Part shown: positions 7,630 to 15,743 of the stretch, piece by piece
Layout of the letters: each line of letters opens with the position of its first letter
How positions within the stretch are numbered: the stretch's first letter is position 1
Assembly (NCBI GenBank): GCA_002361235.1
Contig: DESI01000089.1
Coordinates: forward strand, 1 to 23,604
DNA length: 23,604 nucleotides
Direction of reading: 5' to 3'
Origin: Porphyromonadaceae bacterium UBA3318
Lineage (GTDB): Bacteria; Bacteroidota; Bacteroidia; Bacteroidales; Muribaculaceae
Notes under the pieces: generated by a model
Seen by the model: the letters and a program-made list of their open reading frames with translations, nothing else
What the model was told of the DNA's origin: nothing
Databases searched by the model: none
Translations under genes and position numbers: made by a program

Positions 7630-8378
7630 CAATGTCTAAGACTCTTGAGATATGCACGGGCGATCCCGTGGGAATCGAGACGGCGATAGCCGGTGGAGCA
7701 GACCGCATAGAACTGTGCAGCGGTCTCGCAGAAGGTGGCCTTACGCCATCCATCGGAGCGATACGCTATGCCGCGAGCCGGCCAGTAACCGTGAACGTGC
7801 TGATACGTCCTCGTTCCGGGGACTTCGTTTATAGCCGCGATGAAATCGGCCTGATGGTCGCCGACATCGAGGAGGCGGTGCGTTGCGGTGCCGACGGCAT
7901 CGTGGTCGGTGCGCTTACACCCGACGGCGACGTGGATATGGATGCCTGCCGTCGGTTTATCGATGCGGCCCAAGGTCGCAATGCCACATTCCACCGCGCG
8001 TTCGATGTATGCCGCGATCCGTTCAAGGCTCTTGAGGATGTCATATCACTTGGCTTCGACAGGATTCTGACTTCAGGCCAGTCGTCTGACGCATTGCGAG
8101 GCGGGGATATGATCCGCCGGTTGCACGACAAGGCAGCCGGTCGCATCCGTATCATGGCAGGCGCCGGCGTAAAACCCGAAAATGCCGCCGAGATTCTTGC
8201 ACTCTCCCGGTGTGACGACCTGCACGCCTCGGCCCGCTCGCTGATGCCTTCAGGAATGGCGCAAAACTCCGGCAAGGCGTCCATGGGAAGCGCCGACGCC
8301 GCCGACGGCAGCCGCATGGCTACAGACCGGAATATCGTGGCTCAACTCAAATCCATCCTCTCAAAATCCCTATTATGA
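7626..8378 (+). CDS. cutC: CutC family protein
   Basis: The 250-residue cytoplasmic protein matches CutC, a TIM-barrel family. It has GGADRIELCSGLAEGGLTPS (about residues 21-40), VNVLIRPRSGDFVYS, GADGIVVGALTPDG, TFHRAFDV, RILTSGQ and a late HASARS segment. CutC was named for copper homeostasis, but that role is debated and structures suggest an enzyme. A short, poorly conserved stretch near 215-235 (MAQNSGKASMGSADAADGS) is Ser/Gly/Ala-rich. Four-base overlaps join it to the fucosidase upstream and the transglutaminase-like gene downstream. A second ATG at 7632 would shorten the protein by two residues. The company of an exported fucosidase favours a role in sugar or glycopeptide metabolism over copper handling; that is inference. 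Confidence 0.88.
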   Translation: MTMSKTLEICTGDPVGIETAIAGGADRIELCSGLAEGGLTPSIGAIRYAASRPVTVNVLIRPRSGDFVYSRDEIGLMVADIEEAVRCGADGIVVGALTPDGDVDMDACRRFIDAAQGRNATFHRAFDVCRDPFKALEDVISLGFDRILTSGQSSDALRGGDMIRRLHDKAAGRIRIMAGAGVKPENAAEILALSRCDDLHASARSLMPSGMAQNSGKASMGSADAADGSRMATDRNIVAQLKSILSKSLL

Positions 8379-10996
8379 ACAAGACGATAATAGCAACAAC
8401 CATATTGGCTCTGCTGTACGGCGCCTCAGATACCAACGCCCGCGACATACTCACTCCGAAAGCCAATCAGGACTACGCCACGAGATCAACTGCGCAAAAG
8501 GGCATTTTCAAGCACCTCGACTATTCCAAATGTGTCAACGCCGCCGAGCGCGACGCGCTGAAATTCCTGTACACATATATGGCCACGCCCGATGCGCTGG
8601 ATTATGACGCGGATTTCTATTTAGCCAATATCCGCGCTTCGCTTCAGGCTGCCGGGGAGATGCAGTGGGGTGCGTCTGTGCCGGTCCGCGAATGGCGTCA
8701 CTTCGTGTTGCCGGTGCGTGTCAACAACGAGGATCTGGACCTCTCGCGCCCCGCATTCTACGCCGAACTTAAGGAGCGCGTCAAAAACCTTTCGATGAAA
8801 GACGCGATACTTGAGGTAAACCACTGGTGCCACGAGAAGGTGACCTACCAGCCGTCGGACGCTCGCACTTCGTCGCCCTTGGTCACTGTCAGCAATGCCC
8901 TGGGTCGCTGCGGCGAGGAATCCACATTCACCGTGGCGGCATTGCGCAGCGTCGGCATTCCGGCGCGCCAGGTATATACGCCGCGCTGGGCGCATACCGA
9001 CGACAACCACGCATGGGTCGAGGCATGGGCCGACGGTCAGTGGTACTTCCTCGGCGCCTGCGAGCCGGAGGCGGTCCTGGACCTTGCCTGGTTCAACGCT
9101 CCGGCTTCGCGCGGCATGCTTATGAACACCAAGGTTACGGGAGCTTACGACGGCCCGGAGGAGCAGCTTGAATCCAACCCTACATCCACCGTAATCAATG
9201 TCACTTCCAAATATGCGCCTGTACGCCCCTCATGCGTCATTGTCACTGACTTGGCCGGCAATCCGGTGAAGGATGCGACGGTTAACTTCTCTCTTTACAA
9301 CTATGCGGAGTTCTATCCCGTGGCTATCAGGCACACGGATGCGCGCGGCTTTGCCGAGCTGACTACAGGCGAGGGCGATATGGTGATATGGGCCGGCGAC
9401 GGCAGCCGTTTCGGTCTTGGCAAGAGCATCCCCGGCGACACGCTGCGACTCACGCTCGATAAGGACGCTGACTTCACCGGCACCGTAGACCTTGACCTTG
9501 TGCCACCTCGCGCCGGAGCGCAGCTTCCCTCGGTCAGTGCGGAGGACGCCGCGCTCAACGACATTCGCAAGGCCCGCGAGGATTCAATACGCAACGCGTA
9601 TGTGGCCACATTCCCCGACATCGACTCGGCCCGCGCCCTGTGCCGCAAGCTCGGCATTCCGGAAGAAGCCGCCCGGTTAATTGTGAATTCACGTGGGCAC
9701 CACAGCGTCATCACTGCGTTTCTCGACTCCGTGGCTCCGCGCGACCGCGCCAAGGCTGTGGCGTTGCTTTCGGCCATGAGCGAAAAGGACCTGCACGACG
9801 TCTCCCCTGCCGTGCTCGCCGACCATCTCGCCACGCCCGACACCGGCAAATGGCCCGCGCAGATATTCAATCAGTACATCATGAATCCGCGCGTCCAAAC
9901 GGAACGGCTCACCCCGTACAAGGCTTATTTCGCAGCAAAACTGACTCCGGCAGAGAAACAGAAATTTGCCGCTTCGCCGCGCGCGCTGGAGAAGTGGATG
10001 CAGACACACATCGCGCTCGACACGGTATATAATCCGCTGCGTTACCGCATGTCGCCGCGTGCCGTCTGGGAGAATCGCATCGCCGACCCGTTGTCGCGCT
10101 CCATCGCTTTCGTGGCCGTCTGCCGCAGTCTCGGTGTGCCGGCGCGCATCGACCCGGTCAGCGAACAGACTCAGTATTATGGTACTGACAACACATGGCA
10201 CGACGTTCGTTTCGGCGAAACGACCCCGACATCAGGCATCGCCAAGGGTCATGTCTCCATAGTTCCTGTCGGCGACATGAGCCGCGAACCGAAGTATTTC
10301 TCGCAGTTCACCATCGCAAAGGTTGAGCAGGGATTACCTAAGCTATTGGGATTCGGCGACTTTGAGCCGGTCGGCGACATCAACGCCCGTAATGAACCGT
10401 ACGAGGCGGGGCAGTATGTCTTGGTCAGCGGTCAGCGCCTTGCGGACGGCTCGGTATTGACCCGCGCCAACTTCTTCCGAGTCAATCCGGGGGCCGACAG
10501 TCGTGTCGACCTGGCCGTGCGTCAGGACACGACCCAGCTTCAGGTCATAGGCAGTCTGAATTCGGAACTGCTTTACCGGCCATTTGAAGGTGGCGAACCT
10601 AAATCATTGCTATCCACCACCGGACGCGGGTATTACGTTCTGACACTCGTAAAGCCGCAGCATGAACCGAGCGCGCACGTGCTCAACGACATTGCGGAGG
10701 CGGCCAAGGAACTGGAAAAGACCGGACGCAAAATCATGGTGATATTCCCCGACGCGGAAAGCGCCTCCCGTTTCCATGCCGAGGATTACGGCTCGCTACC
10801 CTCGAATGCCGTATTGGGCGTTGACATAGACGGCCGGATTGCAGCTGACCTGAAGGCCGGCCTTGAACTGACTTCCGACGAATTGCCCATCACCGTTGTG
10901 GCCGACACGTTCAACCGCATTGTCTTCGCGCGTCAGGGCTACGGCATCCGCACGGGCGAAAAATTGCACGACATACTCACCCGCCTCCGCGAGTGA
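8375..10996 (+). CDS. Large exported transglutaminase-like protein
   Basis: The 873-residue protein has a signal peptide (about residues 1-22) and a transglutaminase-like core near residues 130-240. Cys179 lies in GRCGEESTFTVAALRSVGIPAR and His212 in DDNHAWVEAW. The third catalytic residue is not the usual Asp in WVPLD; the site reads YFLGACEPE, where a Glu may serve. An Ig-like or carboxypeptidase-regulatory-like domain follows (about 285-350). A second, weaker transglutaminase-like segment (about 555-615; SRSIAFVAVCRSLGVPARID) has Ser where the Cys would be. The last 110 residues resemble a thioredoxin fold without CxxC. Such proteins are proteases, amidases or peptide binders as often as crosslinkers. 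It is the last gene of the operon and overlaps cutC by ATGA. Confidence 0.82.
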   Translation: MNKTIIATTILALLYGASDTNARDILTPKANQDYATRSTAQKGIFKHLDYSKCVNAAERDALKFLYTYMATPDALDYDADFYLANIRASLQAAGEMQWGASVPVREWRHFVLPVRVNNEDLDLSRPAFYAELKERVKNLSMKDAILEVNHWCHEKVTYQPSDARTSSPLVTVSNALGRCGEESTFTVAALRSVGIPARQVYTPRWAHTDDNHAWVEAWADGQWYFLGACEPEAVLDLAWFNAPASRGMLMNTKVTGAYDGPEEQLESNPTSTVINVTSKYAPVRPSCVIVTDLAGNPVKDATVNFSLYNYAEFYPVAIRHTDARGFAELTTGEGDMVIWAGDGSRFGLGKSIPGDTLRLTLDKDADFTGTVDLDLVPPRAGAQLPSVSAEDAALNDIRKAREDSIRNAYVATFPDIDSARALCRKLGIPEEAARLIVNSRGHHSVITAFLDSVAPRDRAKAVALLSAMSEKDLHDVSPAVLADHLATPDTGKWPAQIFNQYIMNPRVQTERLTPYKAYFAAKLTPAEKQKFAASPRALEKWMQTHIALDTVYNPLRYRMSPRAVWENRIADPLSRSIAFVAVCRSLGVPARIDPVSEQTQYYGTDNTWHDVRFGETTPTSGIAKGHVSIVPVGDMSREPKYFSQFTIAKVEQGLPKLLGFGDFEPVGDINARNEPYEAGQYVLVSGQRLADGSVLTRANFFRVNPGADSRVDLAVRQDTTQLQVIGSLNSELLYRPFEGGEPKSLLSTTGRGYYVLTLVKPQHEPSAHVLNDIAEAAKELEKTGRKIMVIFPDAESASRFHAEDYGSLPSNAVLGVDIDGRIAADLKAGLELTSDELPITVVADTFNRIVFARQGYGIRTGEKLHDILTRLRE

Positions 10997-11027
10997 CGTA
11001 TGCCGTGCCAATTATTATATTAAGCCT

Positions 11028-11348
11028 GAATTATAAATAAACAATCTCTCACAGAACTGACGGTAAAAGCAAAGCTTTCACCTTGCACAAAACTATCAGA
11101 ACTGGCACAGAACTAATTATAAATATGTAATTGTGTAGTATCTTTTGCCGTTTCACAAAACTTAAGGCGCGAGCGCCGGAATTAACACGGAATTCTTCTG
11201 CGATAATTCCCGTTGCCGTCATTGACGGCTCTGTGCTCATGGCAGAGTCTTGCCCGTATTGCATGAATAATATTTATTCTGTGTCAATTCTATAAGTTCC
11301 CGTGTTGGGCCGCAGGCCCGTTCTGTGAGAGGCAGTTATTTATAATTC
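11028..11348. repeat. Fold-back intergenic repeat, copy 1
   Basis: This gene-free stretch lies between convergent genes. Its ends are inverted repeats: 11028-11040 pairs with 11336-11348 (13 bp, perfect) and 11046-11057 with 11320-11331 (CTCTCACAGAAC, 12 bp, perfect). Inside are local hairpins at 11062-11082, 11165-11175 (GGCGC/GCGCC type), 11215-11229 (GCCGTCATTGACGGC) and 11307-11319 (GGGCC-GCA-GGCCC). A second copy with the same order of hairpins is at 16387-16719. It could act as a two-way terminator or be a mobile palindromic repeat. Confidence 0.75.
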
Positions 11349-11383
11349 CAATATTATAAACTTGCATAATTTATCTAATCCGG

Positions 11384-12904
11384 TTACTTGTCACTCTGAC
11401 TTATCTCGTAGATAAGTTTCGGCAGGTCGGTGTTGTCGTGTAGACCCTGGAAGCGTGACGAATCCACGCCGATGGCGAACACGGGAACGAAGTCGCCGGT
11501 GTGGCGCTCGGTGGTGAAACCGATGCCGGCTATGTCGTTGAAGGTGTCGAACACTGCCTCAACGAAGTTGTTGCTGGAATTGTACATCGTCTCGTGCGTA
11601 CGGGCATCCCCCTGAACGAAAGTGCGGTCAAACTCACGCCTGATGTATTCCTCCTGATCCTTGGTCAGCGGCACGGCGGTCCAGTAACCGAATTTGTCCG
11701 TCAGCTCACTCTTCATTTCGTCCCAGGTGACGGGCGTCTTGTCCTTCAGCAGCTTGCGGCACCAATCCGAGAAGCGGTCCTTCGAAATGCGCTGGTAGGG
11801 TATGGTCTTGAGGTTGGCCATGTAGCTGCAGAACATATTGCCCAGGGCCATGCCGCCCGTGTTGTGGTCGGCCGACACCACTATCAGCGTCTCGTCGGGA
11901 TGTTGCAGGTAGAAATCGTATGCCACGCGGATGGCATTCTGCAACGTCAGCACCTCGTGCACCACGCCACCGCCGTCGTTGCTGTGGGCGGAATGGTCTA
12001 TGTCGCCCTCCTCCACCATCATGAAGAACCGGTCGGGCGACACCTTCTGCAGATGGCTAAGGCATGCCTCGGTCATGCCGGGCAGCGTCAGTACGCAGGG
12101 TATTGAGTCGACGGTATAGCCTATCGTAGATGAATGCACGCTGTCGGTATTGAGCAGCACCACGCGCTTGGAGTCAACACCTCGCAATGCATCGAGACCG
12201 CGCACCGTCACCACATCGTTGTCTGCAAACATCTTGGCCAGTCCTGTGTCATTGCCATTCTTGTCCCTGAGGCCGCGCCAGTTTGAGCCGGCTATAAACT
12301 GATAGCCTGACTTGGCGGCTTCGGCACCTATCTCGTAGTACATTCCGCGGTTAGGCTGATGGGCATAGAACGATGCCGGCGTGGCGTCGTCCGGAGCGCC
12401 TGTCGTAACGAGTCCCACGCCCCAGCCCTGATTGAACAGTCTGGAGGCTATGCTTTGCACCGGCACGCTGTCGGCATCCATACCTACCATGCCGTTACGT
12501 GTCTTATGGCCCGTGGCCAGCGCAGTGCCGCCCGCCGCCGAATCCGTCACGTCCGACGACGCGGAATGCGAGGTGGCGTAGCTGGTCACAGGAAACTGCA
12601 GCATCAGCAGCGGCGTGTCGTTGCCTAATACCGAGCGGTTGAACGCCTCGCCCGCCAGTACGGGGTTGAGGCCCATGCCGTCGCCGATGAAATAGAATAT
12701 GTATTTCACTTCCTGCTTCTTCTCAGGCTTGACGGATTTTCCTGATTTTGATGTATTGACTCCACTGACGGTCTGCTCCGTCCTTGCTTTCTTAGATGTC
12801 TTTCCGTTTTTGGCCGGCAACGGCATTGCACCGCCTAATGTCACTGCCGTGATTGCAACGGCACACATCGCGCGCCGCAAGTTCCTGATGCTGTTATGTT
12901 TCAT
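11384..12904 (-). CDS. Exported alkaline phosphatase
   Basis: The 506-residue protein is a PhoA-type alkaline phosphatase. A signal peptide (about residues 1-31) is followed by a basic, Ser/Thr-rich linker and the metal-binding IGDGMG (73-78). The nucleophile Ser122 is in VTDSAAGGTALATGHKT. Other metal ligands appear in EEGDIDHSAH (298-307), SADHNTGG (344-351, Asp346 and His347) and RHTGDFVPV (His468). It hydrolyses phosphate monoesters in the periplasm and should need Zn and Mg. It stands alone on the minus strand, convergent with the five-gene operon and divergent from the exporter genes. A TAATTTTG -7-like box lies about 57 bases upstream. Phosphate regulation is likely from the family, but no PhoB-type site was identified. 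Confidence 0.92.
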   Translation of the reverse strand: MKHNSIRNLRRAMCAVAITAVTLGGAMPLPAKNGKTSKKARTEQTVSGVNTSKSGKSVKPEKKQEVKYIFYFIGDGMGLNPVLAGEAFNRSVLGNDTPLLMLQFPVTSYATSHSASSDVTDSAAGGTALATGHKTRNGMVGMDADSVPVQSIASRLFNQGWGVGLVTTGAPDDATPASFYAHQPNRGMYYEIGAEAAKSGYQFIAGSNWRGLRDKNGNDTGLAKMFADNDVVTVRGLDALRGVDSKRVVLLNTDSVHSSTIGYTVDSIPCVLTLPGMTEACLSHLQKVSPDRFFMMVEEGDIDHSAHSNDGGGVVHEVLTLQNAIRVAYDFYLQHPDETLIVVSADHNTGGMALGNMFCSYMANLKTIPYQRISKDRFSDWCRKLLKDKTPVTWDEMKSELTDKFGYWTAVPLTKDQEEYIRREFDRTFVQGDARTHETMYNSSNNFVEAVFDTFNDIAGIGFTTERHTGDFVPVFAIGVDSSRFQGLHDNTDLPKLIYEISQSDK

Positions 12905-12959
12905 GGTGTTGTTTTTTCGTATCCTTGCGACGGAATCCCTCTCCCGCCCTTTTCCACCC

Positions 12960-12967
12960 CAAAATTA
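12960..12967 (-). promoter_or_regulatory. Possible -7 box of the alkaline phosphatase gene
   Basis: TAATTTTG on the minus strand fits TAnnTTTG, but no TTTG-like -33 box is present at the right spacing. A promoter with a weak -33 element often relies on an activator, which would suit a phosphate-regulated gene. This is tentative. Confidence 0.3.
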
Positions 12968-13098
12968 CAAATTTTTCCGCACACCACGCGACATCTGCCC
13001 TCAAAATTTGTCTCGCATAACGGCACTCGCGCTGCCGTACGCGCCGCTTTCTATCTGTAATGCCTATAACGGCAATCGAAAAATCCCTTGCTTCCGGC

Positions 13099-13129
13099 TT
13101 TCATATCGGTGATGACGGTTGTTATTTTG
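13099..13129 (+). promoter_or_regulatory. Weak candidate promoter of the exporter operon
   Basis: TTTC (13099-13102), a 19-base spacer and TTATTTTG (13122-13129) resemble the Bacteroidota promoter with one mismatch in each box. The start would lie near 13135, leaving a leader of about 45 bases that contains the dyad at 13144-13164. Confidence 0.35.
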
Positions 13130-13143
13130 CAGTGAATTTAAAA

Positions 13144-13164
13144 GGGTGTCGGAATTTGACACTC
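13144..13164. promoter_or_regulatory. Dyad GTGTC-N7-GACAC, candidate LysR site
   Basis: GTGTC (13146-13150) and GACAC (13158-13162) form a dyad with a 7-base spacer, extendable by a G-T and a G-C pair. Two overlapping T-N11-A frames, the usual core of LysR-type operators, fall inside it. The operon's last gene encodes a LysR regulator. It could instead be a small RNA hairpin in the leader. Confidence 0.35.
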
Positions 13165-13181
13165 ACTAAAGAATAACAGCT

Positions 13182-13382
13182 ATGAGTCAACCGATAATCG
13201 CCTGGTGCGTGACAGCCGGACTGCTGTTGTGCACGTTTATGTTACACGCAATATTGCATTACCGTTCCACTCACCGTAATGCCTCACATGCCCGCAGACA
13301 TGTCATAGAAATAGGCAGGGAACAGGATATATTCTATATACCGGGGGATACCGACGACAATGACGAATACATCGATCTGTAA
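13182..13382 (+). CDS. Small single-pass membrane protein
   Basis: The 66-residue product has one hydrophobic segment (about residues 5-26), then a His/Arg-rich stretch (HYRSTHRNASHARRH) and an acidic C terminus ending DTDDNDEYIDL. It is not a recognised family. Support for a real gene: an ATG start in a reasonable position behind the candidate promoter, no competing frame, and a 23-base overlap with the ThrE-type gene that fits an operon. The strong contrast of a basic middle with an acidic tail suggests a cytosolic face that binds something or tunes the exporter, but this is inference. It may be a lineage-specific accessory subunit of the exporter. Confidence 0.6.
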   Translation: MSQPIIAWCVTAGLLLCTFMLHAILHYRSTHRNASHARRHVIEIGREQDIFYIPGDTDDNDEYIDL

Positions 13383-14187
13383 CATTCCCGACACCGTAAC
13401 CGTCTCCGAGACCGAGACCTGCGCTGGCGGGGACCTGTGCGGCATCGCCTCGTTTCTTGCGGATTATGCCGCGTTGCTGTCGGGATGCGGGGCCACATGC
13501 ATCCGTATCGAGAAAAACACGCGCCGCATGGCACGGGCCTTAGATGTTCAATTCGACATCTTCATTCTGCCGGCGCATCTGACGGTCTCGGTATGGCGCG
13601 GAGATTCCTGCAATGCCGTGACGGCCATGCGCAAGACTGCCCCCTGCGGCATCAGCTTCAATCTTAACGCCCGCCTAAGCCGCCTCAGCTGGGAAGTGGC
13701 CGACAATCATCTTGACCTTGACACCGCCATCCGACGTTTCGACAAAATCCGTGAAACCGAGCCCACCGGATGGAAAGAAGTGCTGATACTCACCAGCCTC
13801 GCCAACGCCTCGTTCTGCCGATTGTTCGGCGGCGACTTCGTGGCGATGCTTATAGTGTTCGTCTCCACCATGGCGGGATTCAGGCTCAAACAGATCATGC
13901 TGGAGCATAAGCACGACGTACGGCTTACGTTCCTGTGCTGCTCGTTTGTGTCGGCCGTGCTGAGCGCCGGCGGCCACATATTCAATATAGGCGCCACGCC
14001 CGAAATCGCCCTCGGCACAAGCGTGCTGTATCTGATTCCCGGAGTGCCTTACATCAACTCGGTCAGCGACCTGCTGTACAAGCATTACTTATGCTCGTTC
14101 GGACGCTTCATGGATGCCGTCATACTTACAGCCTGCCTTTCCGTGGGACTTTGCGCCGGAATGCTCATTATGGGACTCGACTGGTAA
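13360..14187 (+). CDS. ThrE-type threonine/serine exporter, N-terminal-domain subunit
   Basis: The 275-residue protein matches the ThrE N-terminal family (the YjjP-like half). The N-terminal part is soluble, with ADYAALLSGCGATCIRIEKNTRRMARAL (about residues 34-61), CGISFNLNARLSRLSWEVAD, and LDTAIRRFDKIRE before the membrane region. About five transmembrane helices follow from residue 140, with the family signature LYLIPGVPYINSVSDL near residue 235. In ThrE itself the N- and C-terminal parts are fused; here the second part is a separate gene (14250-14741), as in YjjP/YjjB. Substrates could be threonine, serine or a dicarboxylate; the sequence does not decide. It overlaps the small membrane protein gene by 23 bases and is followed by a run of GTGATGA heptads. 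Confidence 0.85.
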   Translation: MTNTSICNIPDTVTVSETETCAGGDLCGIASFLADYAALLSGCGATCIRIEKNTRRMARALDVQFDIFILPAHLTVSVWRGDSCNAVTAMRKTAPCGISFNLNARLSRLSWEVADNHLDLDTAIRRFDKIRETEPTGWKEVLILTSLANASFCRLFGGDFVAMLIVFVSTMAGFRLKQIMLEHKHDVRLTFLCCSFVSAVLSAGGHIFNIGATPEIALGTSVLYLIPGVPYINSVSDLLYKHYLCSFGRFMDAVILTACLSVGLCAGMLIMGLDW

Positions 14188-14222
14188 GTGATGAGTGATG
14201 AGTGACAAGTGATGAGTGAGGA
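14188..14222 (+). repeat. Tandem heptad repeat GTGAtgA
   Basis: Five 7-base units follow the stop codon of the ThrE N-terminal gene with no gap: GTGATGA, GTGATGA, GTGACAA, GTGATGA, GTGAGGA. Because 7 is not a multiple of 3, the array carries TGA or TAA stops in several frames. Related units occur inside the fold-back repeat at 16466-16501. Confidence 0.7.
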
Positions 14223-14249
14223 GATAACAGTTAGGTGAAAGAAGATATT

Positions 14250-14741
14250 ATGGACAGTATTTTTATAAATATAATTGAAGACGGAGTGTTCGCGGCCATC
14301 GCGGCCATCGGATTCAGCAGCATCAGCAACACTCCGCGTCGCGCATATCTGATGTGCGGTCTTATCGCGGCCATAGGTCATTCCATCCGTTATGTGCTCA
14401 TGTTGCCGGCTTTAGGTGGCATGCACATAATCGCAGCCAGCACAATAGCGTCGTTCGTAATCGGCATCCTTGCCGTGCTGTTCGCAGGCAGGATAAAATG
14501 CCCGGCCGAGGTATGTTTCTTCCCGGCCCTGCTCCCCATGATTCCGGGCATGTATGCCTACCGCACCATCGAGGCCCTGATCTCATGTCTCGGCCACGTG
14601 CAGGAACAGGCGTTCAGCCATTATTTATACCTGCTGGCATACAATGGCCTCACTTGCGCGTTTATTATATTGGGAATGGTGATCGGGGCCACGGTTCCGG
14701 TATTCCTTCTTAAAAAACTTTCATTCACAGCCACACGATAA
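14250..14741 (+). CDS. ThrE-type exporter, C-terminal-domain subunit (YjjB-like)
   Basis: I use the ATG at 14250 (163 residues) over the GTG at 14235, because the first five residues of the longer form add nothing to the fold and ATG is the usual start here. The protein is almost wholly hydrophobic, with about five transmembrane helices: near residues 7-24, 33-52, 56-76, 82-103 (ALLPMIPGMYAYRTIEAL) and 128-150. It contains the family's FAAIAAIGFSSISNTPRRAYL opening and FPALLPMIPGM motif. It supplies the second half of the split exporter together with the preceding gene. The LysR gene begins 15 bases downstream, in the same operon. Confidence 0.85.
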   Translation: MDSIFINIIEDGVFAAIAAIGFSSISNTPRRAYLMCGLIAAIGHSIRYVLMLPALGGMHIIAASTIASFVIGILAVLFAGRIKCPAEVCFFPALLPMIPGMYAYRTIEALISCLGHVQEQAFSHYLYLLAYNGLTCAFIILGMVIGATVPVFLLKKLSFTATR

Positions 14742-14756
14742 CCATATTGCCCCACT

Positions 14757-15656
14757 ATGGAACTGAGACACCTACGATATTTCGCCAAAGCCGCCGAGAC
14801 CCTGAATTTCTCGGACGCCGCCAAGGCTCTTAATATTGCCCAAAGCTCGCTTTCGCAACAGATCCGGCAGCTGGAGGACGAACTGGGCATACAGCTGTTC
14901 ATACGCAACAGCCATTCCATCCGGCTCACGGAGGCGGGACAGGTGATGCTCCCCTTCGCCTTGCGCACCATACACGAGGCACAGACCTGCGCCGACCGGA
15001 TCCACGACCTGCAGAAGCTGCTTACAGGCACGCTGAATATCGGCGTGACGCATTCGTTCAGTCCGATTCTGACCGAGTCCGTAATCTCGTTCATGAAGAT
15101 GTATCCCGGCATCAAGCTCAACATTGTCTATAAACAGATGAACGAACTGATGGAGCTGCTTGTGAAGCGTGACATCGACTTCGTGCTTGCCTTCAAGCCG
15201 ATAGACCCGATTCCGGAAATTGAATCCCACATCCTGTTCCAGAACACGCTGTCGGCGGTGGTGGCCCGGGACCATCCTCTTGCCTCGCTGCCCAAGGTCA
15301 CTGTCCCGGAACTGCAGAGATACGACCTGGCCCTGCCGGCCAGGGGATTGCAGGCGCGCAACGCATTCGACAGCATCGCGTCCGACACCGACAATTTCAG
15401 GATCCGGATAGAGCTGAACGATGTCAACACATTGCTGAAGCTGGTGCGGCAGACATGTCTTGTGACCGTCCTGGCCGAAGATTCCATCTACGAAGTCAAC
15501 GACGTCCGGGCCATACCCATCGACCACCCCGGCAGCCAGATGACCGGCTGCGTCCACGTGCTGCGCGACTCATACCGCAAGCACTCCATGCAGGAATTCG
15601 TGCGCATCCTTACCGAGTCCCTCGCCGTCAAACGCCTGCAAAGCAACTGGATATAA
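14757..15656 (+). CDS. LysR-family transcriptional regulator
   Basis: The 299-residue protein has the LysR layout. An N-terminal winged helix-turn-helix (residues 1-60; MELRHLRYFAKAAETLNF, then AAKALNIAQSSLSQQIRQLEDELGIQLFIR) is followed by a linker helix to about residue 90. A substrate-binding domain (about 92-290) opens with GTLNIGVTHSFSPILTESVISFM. The domain senses a small molecule that I cannot name. LysR genes are usually divergent from their target; here it is the last gene of the exporter operon, 15 bases after it, so it probably controls its own operon. The dyad at 13144-13164 is a possible site. After the stop the plus strand shows a palindrome but no T run. Confidence 0.9.
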   Translation: MELRHLRYFAKAAETLNFSDAAKALNIAQSSLSQQIRQLEDELGIQLFIRNSHSIRLTEAGQVMLPFALRTIHEAQTCADRIHDLQKLLTGTLNIGVTHSFSPILTESVISFMKMYPGIKLNIVYKQMNELMELLVKRDIDFVLAFKPIDPIPEIESHILFQNTLSAVVARDHPLASLPKVTVPELQRYDLALPARGLQARNAFDSIASDTDNFRIRIELNDVNTLLKLVRQTCLVTVLAEDSIYEVNDVRAIPIDHPGSQMTGCVHVLRDSYRKHSMQEFVRILTESLAVKRLQSNWI

Positions 15657-15659
15657 GGC

Positions 15660-15705
15660 AAAAAACTTGAGGCATTTGCAATTCGCGAATTGCAAATGCC
15701 TCAAG
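15660..15705 (-). terminator. Perfect-palindrome terminator
   Basis: Bases 15666-15705 form a perfect 40-base palindrome (arms of 20) centred on TTCGCGAA. On the minus strand it is followed by six T (15665-15660), so it ends the PepSY-like gene stopping at 15744. The same stem lies 10 bases after the LysR stop on the plus strand and could slow or process that transcript too. Confidence 0.85.
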
Positions 15706-15743
15706 ACTCATATTCTGTCTGATGGTCCCTTATGTATAGTTTC

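Noticed and set aside
14188..14222. CRISPR-like direct repeats
   Set aside because: Units are 7 bases, tandem and without spacers, and there are no cas genes; it is a short tandem repeat.
14772..15557. 261-residue minus-strand frame
   Set aside because: It is antisense to the LysR gene; no recognisable domain.
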